A stretch of 5,290 nucleotides of DNA. Origin: CAZVAR01 sp964625225. GTDB lineage: Bacteria; Pseudomonadota; Alphaproteobacteria; JAJUGE01. Positions 1 through 5,290 of the stretch are shown here, piece after piece. The translations under genes and the position numbers were made by a program. The stretch spans positions 1-5,290 of the forward strand of contig CAZVAR010000198.1 of the NCBI GenBank assembly GCA_964625225.1, given 5' to 3'. The notes under the pieces were generated by a model. The model was not told where the DNA came from, searched no databases, and saw only the letters and a list, made by a program, of their open reading frames with translations. Position 1 is the stretch's first letter. Each line of letters opens with the position of its first letter.

Positions 1-8
1 GACGGGAC

Positions 9-13
9 GGAGG
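9..13 (+). promoter_or_regulatory. Ribosome-binding site of the 4-epimerase gene
   Basis: GGAGG lies 7 bases before the ATG at 21, good Shine-Dalgarno spacing. A second GAGG at 17-20 abuts that ATG and sits 9 bases before the in-frame ATG at 30 (Met4). I keep the start at 21 because the family usually begins Met-Lys-x-x-Val-Thr-Gly directly at the first beta strand, as this protein does from 21. Confidence 0.6.
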
Positions 14-20
14 TCCGAGG

Positions 21-998
21 ATGAAGATCATGGTCACCGGCGTTGCCGGCTTCATCGGCTTTCATGTGGCCCAGCGACTGCTGGCGCGCGGCGACGAGGT
101 CGTCGGCATCGACAATCTGAACAGCTATTACGACGTCCAGCTGAAGCGAGACCGCCTGGCGGAACTGCAGGGGCGGCCGGGATTTTCCTTCCACCCGCTC
201 GACATCGCCGATCGCGAGGCGATGCATGCTGCCTTTGCCGGACGGCGCATCGACCGGATCGTTCATCTCGCTGCGCAAGTCGGGGTCCGGTATTCCCTCG
301 AGAACCCGTACGCCTACGTCACCGCCAACGTGATGGGCCACCTCGTCCTGCTCGAGCTGTGTCGCCAGCTGGAAGGGCTCGATCATCTGGTCTATGCCTC
401 ATCCAGCTCCGTCTACGGAGGAAACCGGAAGCTGCCCTTCTCGGAGGCCGATCGGGTCGACACACCGATATCGCTGTATGCCGCTACCAAGAGGGCCGAC
501 GAGCTGATCAGCCAGTCTTACGCCCACCTCTTTCGCATTCCCCAGACCGGCCTGCGCTTCTTCACGGTCTACGGCCCCTGGGGCCGGCCGGATATGGCGG
601 TCTGGCTGTTCACGGAGGCGATCTTCGCCGGCAGGCCGATCCGGGTGTTCAACTACGGCGATATCCATCGCGACTTTACCTTCGTCGACGATATCGTCGC
701 CGGGATCCTGGCCGTGCTCGACAGCCCGCCCGTCGACTCGGTCGAGGCGCCGCCCCACCGCATCTACAATATCGGCAATCACCGGCCGGAGCGGCTTGGC
801 CATTTGATCGACGTGCTGGAGCAGGCGACCGGGCGCAAGGCGATCCGCCAGCTGGAGCCGATGCAGCCCGGCGACATGCCGGCAACCTTCGCCGATATCG
901 AGGCGATCCGGACGGCGCACGACTTTCGGCCGACCACGCCGATCGAGGTGGGAATTCCGCGGTTCGTGGAGTGGTTCCGAGCGTATCGCGGGGTTTGA
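21..998 (+). CDS. NAD-dependent UDP-glucuronate 4-epimerase-type SDR
   Basis: This is an extended short-chain dehydrogenase/reductase of 325 residues, normal length for UDP-glucuronate 4-epimerases (LpsL-like), which interconvert UDP-glucuronate and UDP-galacturonate in the cytoplasm through a 4-keto intermediate with bound NAD. Visible features are the NAD-binding TGVAGFIG at residues 6-13, Asp31 closing the second strand followed by the family-typical DNLNSYYD, HLAAQ at 82-86, a serine run SSSSVYG at 127-133, the catalytic Tyr153-x-x-x-Lys157 (YAATK), RFFTVYGPWGRPDMA at 179-193, and RDFTFVDDIV at 217-226 in the substrate domain. The segments around YSLENPYAY and SLYAATK are characteristic of the glucuronate group rather than GalE. 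The gene is separated from the downstream operon by 155 bases with hairpins, so it may belong to a preceding transcription unit. Substrate is inferred from family; a diacetamido-uronate substrate cannot be excluded. Confidence 0.9.
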   Translation: MKIMVTGVAGFIGFHVAQRLLARGDEVVGIDNLNSYYDVQLKRDRLAELQGRPGFSFHPLDIADREAMHAAFAGRRIDRIVHLAAQVGVRYSLENPYAYVTANVMGHLVLLELCRQLEGLDHLVYASSSSVYGGNRKLPFSEADRVDTPISLYAATKRADELISQSYAHLFRIPQTGLRFFTVYGPWGRPDMAVWLFTEAIFAGRPIRVFNYGDIHRDFTFVDDIVAGILAVLDSPPVDSVEAPPHRIYNIGNHRPERLGHLIDVLEQATGRKAIRQLEPMQPGDMPATFADIEAIRTAHDFRPTTPIEVGIPRFVEWFRAYRGV

Positions 999-1003
999 CG
1001 GCC

Positions 1004-1028
1004 GCCCGCCCCGGGCTCGGAGGCGGGC
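1004..1028 (+). terminator. GC-rich hairpin just after the epimerase stop, possible terminator
   Basis: GCCCGCC at 1004-1010 pairs perfectly with GGCGGGC at 1022-1028. Inside it, CCG at 1011-1013 can pair with CGG at 1018-1020, leaving a 4-base loop and one bulged A at 1021. The hairpin begins 5 bases after the stop codon, a normal terminator position. There is no real T-tract after it (only TTT at 1036-1038), so it could equally be an mRNA-stabilising or attenuating stem. The structure is seen in the sequence; its function is inferred. Confidence 0.4.
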
Positions 1029-1082
1029 ATCCGACTTTGGAGATGGTGTTTGCGGACGGGAGAGTTCATGGCTTGCCTTGCT

Positions 1083-1102
1083 GGCCGGCTTCACATCCGG
1101 CC
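1083..1102 (+). repeat. Inverted repeat, 6-bp arms, 8-base loop
   Basis: GGCCGG at 1083-1088 is matched by CCGGCC at 1097-1102. It lies in the gap before the fusion gene, and its loop contains most of the candidate -35 box at 1090-1095. It could be an RNA stem, a protein-binding site, or chance in GC-rich DNA. Confidence 0.35.
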
Positions 1103-1118
1103 TCTGCCACTGTATGAA
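1090..1118 (+). promoter_or_regulatory. Candidate sigma70-type promoter for the three-gene operon
   Basis: TTCACA at 1090-1095 matches the TTGACA -35 consensus at 5 of 6 positions. TATGAA at 1113-1118 matches TATAAT at 4 of 6. The spacer is exactly 17 bases. A start site would fall near 1125, giving a leader of about 30 bases before the ATG at 1154. It sits in the only sizeable noncoding gap in the window. The -10 match is weak and such matches arise by chance. Confidence 0.3.
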
Positions 1119-1153
1119 GCACCCTCTGGATTAGCTCGACTGGTTTTCCGCCG

Positions 1154-2731
1154 ATGACAGGAATAGCGCTCCTCGGCTGCGGCTACTGGGGCAGGAACAT
1201 CGCGCGTGTATTGCGGGAGCTCGGCTGCCTGCAGTTGGTCTGCGATCCCAGCCCGGAGGGACGCAGCGTGGCGGAGGCCCTCGGCGTACCGTGGTGCGCG
1301 GACATATCCGACGCGCTGCACGCAAGAGAAATCCGGGCCGTCGCGATCGCGACGCCGGCCGTCACCCATTATGAGTTGGTGCAGGCTGCCCTCGCCGCAG
1401 ACAAAGACGTCTTCGTGGAGAAGCCGCTGGCGCTCCGGCTGGACCAAGCCGAGGAACTCGGTGCGCTGGCCGAACGTTCCGGGCGGATCCTGATGGTCGG
1501 GCATTTGCTGCAATACCACCCGGCCTTCCTGCGCATGAAGGAGATGGTCGCGCAAGGAGCCTTGGGACAGCTTCGTTATGTCTATTCGAACCGCTTGAAT
1601 ATCGGGAAACTCCGTAAGGAGGAGAACGTCCTCTGGAGCTTCGCACCGCACGACATTTCCATGATCCTGTCCCTGGTCGGCGGGCGACCGCAGCAGGTGA
1701 CGGCGCTGGGGCACTGCTACCTTCAGGACCGGATCGCGGACGTGACGGTCACGCATTTGGCCTTCGGCGGTGGCGTCAGAGCCCACGTCTATGTTTCCTG
1801 GTTGAACCCGTTCAAGGAGCAGAAGCTGGTCGTCGTCGGCGAGTCCGGCATGCTGGTGTTCGACGACACCCAGAACGCTGAGAACAAGCTCATGCTGTTC
1901 CGGCACCGGATCGAGTGGCGAAACGACGTGCCCGTAGCCGCAAAGGCAGGGGGCGAGCCGGTCGTCTTTGCTCCGGCGGAGCCGCTTCTCGAGGAGATGC
2001 GGCACTTCCTCGACTGTATCGAGCGTCGTGCGCGACCGCGCACCGATCATCGGGAGGGGGCGGACGTTCTGGCGGTCCTCAATGCCGCACAGGCCTCCAT
2101 GGAGTGCGGGAAGGCGGTAGAGATCGCGCCGCCTCGCGGCGCCGGCGCCGCGCTATCACCGGCGGCGCGACCCTTCTTCGTTCACCCGACCGCCGTGATC
2201 GATGATGGCGTGGTGATCGGTCGCGGGACCCGGATCTGGCATTTCACGCATGTGCTCGACCGGTCGCGGATCGGGGAGAACTGCTCGATCGGTCAGAACG
2301 TCATGATCGGCCCCGATGTCACGGTCGGGAACGGCTGCAAGATTCAGAACAATGTGTCGCTGTACAAGGGCGTCACGCTCGAGGACGACGTGTTCTGCGG
2401 TCCGAGCATGGTCTTCACCAATGTGCGCACCCCCCGCGCGCATGTCGAGCGCAAGGACGAGTTCGCGCCGACGCTCATCCGCCGCGGCGCAACGATCGGC
2501 GCCAACGCGACGATCGTCTGCGGCACCACCATCGGGGAATATGCGATGATCGGTGCCGGCGCAGTCGTCACCCGCGACGTGCCGCCCTACGCACTGGTGG
2601 TCGGCAACCCGGCCCGGCGCATCGGCTGGGTGAGCGCGAGCGGGGAGCGCCTCGGGGCGGATCTCGTCTGCCCGCGAACGGGCGAGCGTTACCGCGAGGC
2701 CGAGCACGGCATCGAGCCCGTTCCTGCATAG
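1154..2731 (+). CDS. Fused UDP-GlcNAcA 3-dehydrogenase (WbpB/WlbA-like) and UDP-GlcNAc3NA N-acetyltransferase (WbpD/WlbB-like)
   Basis: A 525-residue two-domain protein. Residues 1-325 are a Gfo/Idh/MocA oxidoreductase: Rossmann motif GCGYWGRN at 8-15, EKP at 89-91 with the probable catalytic Lys90, GHLLQYHPA at 116-124, WSFAPHDISM at 161-170 with probable catalytic His166, and SWLNPFKEQKLVVVGE at 215-230, typical of WlbA/WbpB. This half should oxidise C3 of UDP-GlcNAcA. Residues 326-340 are a Gly/Ala/Pro linker. Residues 341-525 are a left-handed beta-helix with hexapeptide repeats, IQNNVSLY at 397-404, GPSMVFTNV at 416-424 and IGANATIVCG at 448-457, as in WlbB/WbpD, which acetylates the 3-amino group using acetyl-CoA. 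Each half matches the usual length of the separate enzymes. ATG 1154 is the only start after the in-frame stop at 1115-1117, although its Shine-Dalgarno is poor. No stop or frameshift separates the halves. Specific substrates are inferred from family and neighbours. Confidence 0.9.
   Translation: MTGIALLGCGYWGRNIARVLRELGCLQLVCDPSPEGRSVAEALGVPWCADISDALHAREIRAVAIATPAVTHYELVQAALAADKDVFVEKPLALRLDQAEELGALAERSGRILMVGHLLQYHPAFLRMKEMVAQGALGQLRYVYSNRLNIGKLRKEENVLWSFAPHDISMILSLVGGRPQQVTALGHCYLQDRIADVTVTHLAFGGGVRAHVYVSWLNPFKEQKLVVVGESGMLVFDDTQNAENKLMLFRHRIEWRNDVPVAAKAGGEPVVFAPAEPLLEEMRHFLDCIERRARPRTDHREGADVLAVLNAAQASMECGKAVEIAPPRGAGAALSPAARPFFVHPTAVIDDGVVIGRGTRIWHFTHVLDRSRIGENCSIGQNVMIGPDVTVGNGCKIQNNVSLYKGVTLEDDVFCGPSMVFTNVRTPRAHVERKDEFAPTLIRRGATIGANATIVCGTTIGEYAMIGAGAVVTRDVPPYALVVGNPARRIGWVSASGERLGADLVCPRTGERYREAEHGIEPVPA
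2135..2152 (+). repeat. 18-bp perfect palindrome at the fusion linker
   Basis: CGCGGCGCCGGCGCCGCG is identical to its reverse complement and encodes about residues 328-333 of the fusion protein, exactly between the dehydrogenase and acetyltransferase domains. As RNA it could fold into a 7-bp stem with a CCGG tetraloop. It may simply reflect GC-rich Gly/Ala codons, or mark the joint of the gene fusion. Confidence 0.6.
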
Positions 2732-2761
2732 CGGTCCGTTCACGACGTCGCGTCCGCGTCC

Positions 2762-2769
2762 GAAGAAGG
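2762..2769 (+). promoter_or_regulatory. Ribosome-binding site of the aminotransferase gene
   Basis: Purine-rich GAAGAAGG ends 8 bases before the ATG at 2778 and fixes that start. It lies in the 46-base gap after the fusion gene. No terminator-like stem with a T-tract is visible in that gap, consistent with cotranscription. Confidence 0.6.
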
Positions 2770-2777
2770 TAATTCCG

Positions 2778-3908
2778 ATGACGATCCCATTCGTTGACCT
2801 GAAGCAGCAATATGCGCGGCTCAAGCCGCTGATCGACGCCAATATCCAGAAGGTCCTGGATCACGGAGGATATATTCTCGGGCCGGAGGTCGCGGCGCTG
2901 GAAGCCGAGCTCGCCGACTTCGCCGGGGTGCGTCACTGCATCGGCGTGTCGAGCGGGACCGATGCTCTGGTCATCGCCCTGATGGCGAAGGGTATCGGCC
3001 GCGGCGATGCGGTGTTCGTGCCGGCCTTCACCTACACGGCAACCGCAGAGGCGATCCTCTGCCTCGGCGCCGCCCCCGTTTTCGTCGATGTCGATCCGGT
3101 CAGCTTCAATATCGACACGGCCGACCTGGAGCGGCGCATCGCCGCAGTCCGGAAGGCCGGGACGGTGCGGCCGCGCGCCGTCATCCCGGTCGACTTGTTC
3201 GGTCTTCCGGCGGACTATGATGCCCTCACCGAAATCGCCCGCGCGCACGACCTGTTCGTGCTGGCGGATGCCGCCCAGAGCTTCGGGGCGCAGCTCGACG
3301 GGCGCCGCGTCGGCAGCCTCGCGCCGGTGACCGCGACCAGCTTCTTCCCGGCGAAGCCGCTGGGGTGTTACGGCGATGGGGGCGCGGTCTTCACCGACGA
3401 TCCGGAACTGGCGGCGGCGATGCGCTCGATCCGCGCCCATGGCCAGGGTACGGCCAAGTACGACATCGTGCGTCTCGGCATGAACGGCAGGTTGGATACC
3501 ATCCAGGCGGCTGTTCTTCTCGCCAAGCTGACCGTCTTCGAGGATGAGCTCGAGAAGCGGAATGCGGTGGCGCTCCGCTACACCGCGCGTCTAGGTGACA
3601 CCGTGACGACCCCCACGGTTCCGCAGCATGCCGTCAGCGCTTGGGCGCAGTATACGATTAAGGTCCGCGACCGTGAGGCCGTGCAAGCCGCCCTCAAGGC
3701 CGCCGGCATCCCGACCGCGGTCTATTATCCTCGCCCCATGCACCTGCAGACCGCCTATGCCGACTACGGCGAGGGGGAAGGCTCGATGCCGGTCAGTGAG
3801 GCGCTGTGCGGGCAGGTCCTGAGCCTGCCGATGCACCCGTATCTCGGTATGGAACAGGTCGACCGGATCTGCGACACGCTGATCCGCGCAATTCCGAAGG
3901 CTGCCTGA
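2778..3908 (+). CDS. wbpE: DegT/DnrJ/EryC1/StrS aminotransferase, WbpE/WlbC-like
   Basis: A cytoplasmic PLP-dependent fold-type I sugar aminotransferase of 376 residues, normal family length. In the WbpE/WlbC role it transfers an amino group from glutamate to the 3-keto sugar made by the upstream dehydrogenase domain, giving UDP-GlcNAc3NA. Visible features are IPFVDLKQQYARL at the N-terminus, YILGPEVAALE at 32-42, phosphate-binding SSGTDAL at 58-64, LADAAQSFGA at 162-171 with Asp164 and Gln167 near the cofactor, SFFPAKPLGCYGDGG at 188-202 with the Schiff-base Lys193, NGRLDTIQAAVL at 236-247, and SLPMHPYL at 349-356. SFFPAKPLGCYGDGG and SLPMHPYL closely resemble P. aeruginosa WbpE as I recall it. 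The gene sits 46 bases after the fusion and 11 bases before the 6-dehydrogenase, which supports one operon. Other C3 or C4 keto-sugar substrates are possible for this superfamily, but the neighbours make the WbpE role most likely. Confidence 0.9.
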   Translation: MTIPFVDLKQQYARLKPLIDANIQKVLDHGGYILGPEVAALEAELADFAGVRHCIGVSSGTDALVIALMAKGIGRGDAVFVPAFTYTATAEAILCLGAAPVFVDVDPVSFNIDTADLERRIAAVRKAGTVRPRAVIPVDLFGLPADYDALTEIARAHDLFVLADAAQSFGAQLDGRRVGSLAPVTATSFFPAKPLGCYGDGGAVFTDDPELAAAMRSIRAHGQGTAKYDIVRLGMNGRLDTIQAAVLLAKLTVFEDELEKRNAVALRYTARLGDTVTTPTVPQHAVSAWAQYTIKVRDREAVQAALKAAGIPTAVYYPRPMHLQTAYADYGEGEGSMPVSEALCGQVLSLPMHPYLGMEQVDRICDTLIRAIPKAA

Positions 3909-3910
3909 GG
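3907..3910 (+). promoter_or_regulatory. Ribosome-binding site of the 6-dehydrogenase gene, overlapping the previous stop
   Basis: GAGG shares two bases with the TGA stop of the aminotransferase gene and lies 9 bases before the ATG at 3920. This spacing favours 3920 over the in-frame ATG at 3929 and over the open frame reaching back to 3806, and suggests translational coupling. Confidence 0.55.
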
Positions 3911-3919
3911 CGCGAAGTC

Positions 3920-5281
3920 ATGTCAGTCATGAAGGTACCGGCTCCCGGGGCTGCGCCCGCCGACCGGCTGCGCGATCGCCTGCAGTCGCGGCGGGCCGTC
4001 GTCGGCATCATCGGCATGGGCTATGTCGGACTGCCTCTCGCTCATGCCGTTCATACGGCCGGCTACCGGGTGATCGGCTACGACATCGACCCTGTCCGCG
4101 TCGATACGCTCAACGCCGGGCGTTCGCAGATCAAGAGCGTCGCGAGCGAGATCGTCGCGGACATGGTTGCGTCGGGACGGTTCGCGGCGACCGCCGATTC
4201 TGCCCTGCTGCAGCAGGCCGACGTGATCGTGATCTGCGTGCCGACTCCGCTCGACCGCCACCGCGAGCCGGATCTCTCCTTCATCGTGAACACGGCGGAG
4301 ACCATCGCGCCAAACCTGCAACCCGGGCAGCTCGTGGCGCTGGAGTCGACGACCTACCCCGGGACGACCGCCGAGGTGGTGAAGCCGATCCTCGAGCGGA
4401 CCGGGCTCGTGTCGGAACAGGATTTCTTCCTGGCCTACTCCCCGGAGCGCGAGGATCCCGGTAACGCACGGTTCAAGACGGCCGACATCCCGAAGGTCGT
4501 CGGCGGAGATGGTCCTCTCGCGAGCGAGCTCGCCTGCCTCTTCTACGAGAGCGTCGTCAGCGCAGTGGTGGCGGTCTCCTCGACCCAGACCGCGGAGGCC
4601 GTGAAGCTGACGGAGAACATCTTCCGGGCGGTGAACATCGCGCTCGCCAACGAGCTCAAGTTCATCTACAGCCGGATGGGCATCAACGTCTGGGAGGTGA
4701 TCGACGCGGCGAAGACCAAGCCGTTCGGCTTCATGCCCTTCTATCCGGGACCGGGCCTCGGCGGCCACTGCATCCCGATCGACCCGTTCTATCTCACCTG
4801 GAAGGCACGCGAGTTCGACATTACGACCCGGTTCATCGAGCTTGCCGGCGAGATCAACCGGATGGCGCCCTTCAAGGTGATCGAGAGCCTGATCGAGGCC
4901 CTCAGCCATCGCAAGCGGATGGCCCTGAACGGGGCCCGGATCCTGGTTCTGGGGATTGCGTACAAGAAGAATGTCGATGATCTGCGGGAGAGTCCGGCAC
5001 TGACCATCATGGAGCTGCTGGAGCGTCACGGCGCCGTCTTCGACTACTACGATCCCCATGTCGCGGCGATTCCAACCACGCGCGAGCATGCCGGTCTCGC
5101 CGGCCGCCGCAGCCTGCCCTGGGATCCGGCGGCTTTCGCGCGCTACGACGCCGTGCTCATCTGCACCGACCATGACGAGGTCGACTATGCGGCGCTCGTC
5201 GAACATTGCGACCTGATTGTCGATACGCGGAATGCGACTGCGGCCGTTAGTGTTGGCCGCGAGAGGATCGTGCGCGCGTGA
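3920..5281 (+). CDS. wbpA: UDP-N-acetyl-D-glucosamine 6-dehydrogenase, WbpA-like
   Basis: A 453-residue UDP-glucose/GDP-mannose dehydrogenase family protein, normal length. It should oxidise C6 of UDP-GlcNAc to the carboxylate with two NAD, giving UDP-GlcNAcA, the first step of the diacetamido-uronate pathway. Visible features are the NAD motif GIIGMGYVGLPLA at 29-41, VICVPTPL at 104-111, STTYPGTT at 143-150, SPEREDPGN at 174-182, KLTENIFRAVNIALANE at 229-245 with Lys229 and Asn233, GPGLGGHCIPIDP at 277-289 with the nucleophile Cys284, and LGIAYKKNVDDLRESPAL at 344-361 in the C-terminal domain. SPEREDPGN followed by IPKVVGG points to the WbpA/UDP-HexNAc group rather than UDP-glucose dehydrogenase. 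The frame is open back to 3806, but that would overlap the aminotransferase gene by about 100 bases and add sequence unlike the family, so I use ATG 3920. Residues 1-26 are a polar, Ala/Pro-containing leader before the first strand. UDP-GlcNAc specificity is inferred. Confidence 0.9.
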   Translation: MSVMKVPAPGAAPADRLRDRLQSRRAVVGIIGMGYVGLPLAHAVHTAGYRVIGYDIDPVRVDTLNAGRSQIKSVASEIVADMVASGRFAATADSALLQQADVIVICVPTPLDRHREPDLSFIVNTAETIAPNLQPGQLVALESTTYPGTTAEVVKPILERTGLVSEQDFFLAYSPEREDPGNARFKTADIPKVVGGDGPLASELACLFYESVVSAVVAVSSTQTAEAVKLTENIFRAVNIALANELKFIYSRMGINVWEVIDAAKTKPFGFMPFYPGPGLGGHCIPIDPFYLTWKAREFDITTRFIELAGEINRMAPFKVIESLIEALSHRKRMALNGARILVLGIAYKKNVDDLRESPALTIMELLERHGAVFDYYDPHVAAIPTTREHAGLAGRRSLPWDPAAFARYDAVLICTDHDEVDYAALVEHCDLIVDTRNATAAVSVGRERIVRA

Positions 5282-5290
5282 ACGGCGTGG
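5278..5290 (+). CDS. Possible start of a downstream gene (partial, GTG start)
   Basis: The last codons of the dehydrogenase read GTGA, in which a GTG at 5278-5280 overlaps the TGA at 5279-5281. The new frame stays open to the window edge (Met-Asn-Gly-Val). A purine-rich GAGAGG at 5261-5266 lies 11 bases upstream. A 4-base overlap is a common operon junction. Only four codons are visible, so no product can be assigned. Confidence 0.3.

Noticed and set aside
995..1000. TTGACG resembling a -35 box at the epimerase stop
   Set aside because: At a 17-base spacing the -10 position reads CGGAGG, with no A/T-rich hexamer, so no promoter is called.
359..1117. 252-codon plus-strand frame overlapping the epimerase and the intergenic gap
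   Set aside because: It lies out of frame inside a clear epimerase; the translation is Arg/Ala/Gly-rich without motifs. Its stop at 1115-1117 only marks the upstream limit of the fusion gene's frame.
1091..2050. 319-codon minus-strand open frame opposite the fusion gene
   Set aside because: Low-complexity, Arg/His/Asp-rich translation with no motif; antisense to a clear oxidoreductase domain.
2099..2731. Internal start at Met316 that could make the acetyltransferase domain on its own
   Set aside because: The ATG at 2099 lies before the linker and would give about 210 residues, but the bases before it lack a convincing Shine-Dalgarno and it is inside the end of the dehydrogenase domain. Possible but unsupported.
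2743..2760. Short palindrome CGACGTCG and tandem GTCCGC-like repeats between the fusion and aminotransferase genes
   Set aside because: Too short to distinguish from chance in a GC-rich 46-base gap; no promoter boxes accompany them.
2568..3440. 290-codon minus-strand open frame spanning the end of the fusion and the first part of the aminotransferase
   Set aside because: It crosses a gene boundary, has an Arg-rich composition and no family features; antisense shadow.
3806..3919. 38-residue N-terminal extension of the 6-dehydrogenase from ATG 3806
   Set aside because: It would overlap the aminotransferase by about 100 bases, is unlike the family N-terminus, and ATG 3920 has a well-placed GAGG.
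3923..5206. 427-codon open frame on the minus strand opposite the 6-dehydrogenase gene
   Set aside because: Its translation is rich in Arg, Asp, His and Gly with no recognisable domain. It is the antisense shadow expected from a GC-rich gene with G/C third positions, and the plus strand carries an unmistakable enzyme.

Overview
This is a GC-rich window (mostly G or C at third codon positions) with four complete same-strand genes filling nearly all of it. Codon usage, Shine-Dalgarno-like sites and protein style suggest a high-GC proteobacterium, most likely an alphaproteobacterium. That taxonomic call is inference; no rRNA or other marker is present. The content is typical of a polysaccharide (O-antigen, capsule or exopolysaccharide) sugar-nucleotide locus.

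Layout: 1-20 is a leader with a ribosome-binding site. 21-998 is a UDP-glucuronate 4-epimerase-type extended SDR. 999-1153 is a noncoding gap with two GC-rich hairpins and a weak candidate promoter. 1154-2731 is an in-frame fusion of a WbpB/WlbA-type Gfo/Idh/MocA oxidoreductase and a WbpD/WlbB-type left-handed beta-helix N-acetyltransferase. 2778-3908 is a WbpE/WlbC-type PLP aminotransferase. 3920-5281 is a WbpA-type UDP-N-acetylglucosamine 6-dehydrogenase. A further gene may start at 5278 by a GTGA overlap and run out of the window.

By family knowledge, the last three genes together cover all four steps from UDP-GlcNAc to UDP-2,3-diacetamido-2,3-dideoxy-D-glucuronic acid (UDP-GlcNAc3NAcA): 6-oxidation (3920-5281), 3-oxidation (N-terminal half of the fusion), transamination at C3 (2778-3908) and 3-N-acetylation (C-terminal half of the fusion). 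The fusion joins steps 2 and 4 and leaves step 3 on a separate protein, which raises the possibility of a physical complex with the aminotransferase. No WbpI-type 2-epimerase is present here. The 4-epimerase is the only epimerase in view and may either make UDP-galacturonate for the same polymer or act on a product of this pathway.

The pathway itself is known. The least ordinary points are the domain fusion, an 18-bp perfect palindrome lying exactly at its linker, and the pairing with a 4-epimerase. I see no mobile element, CRISPR array, RNA gene or clearly undescribed system.
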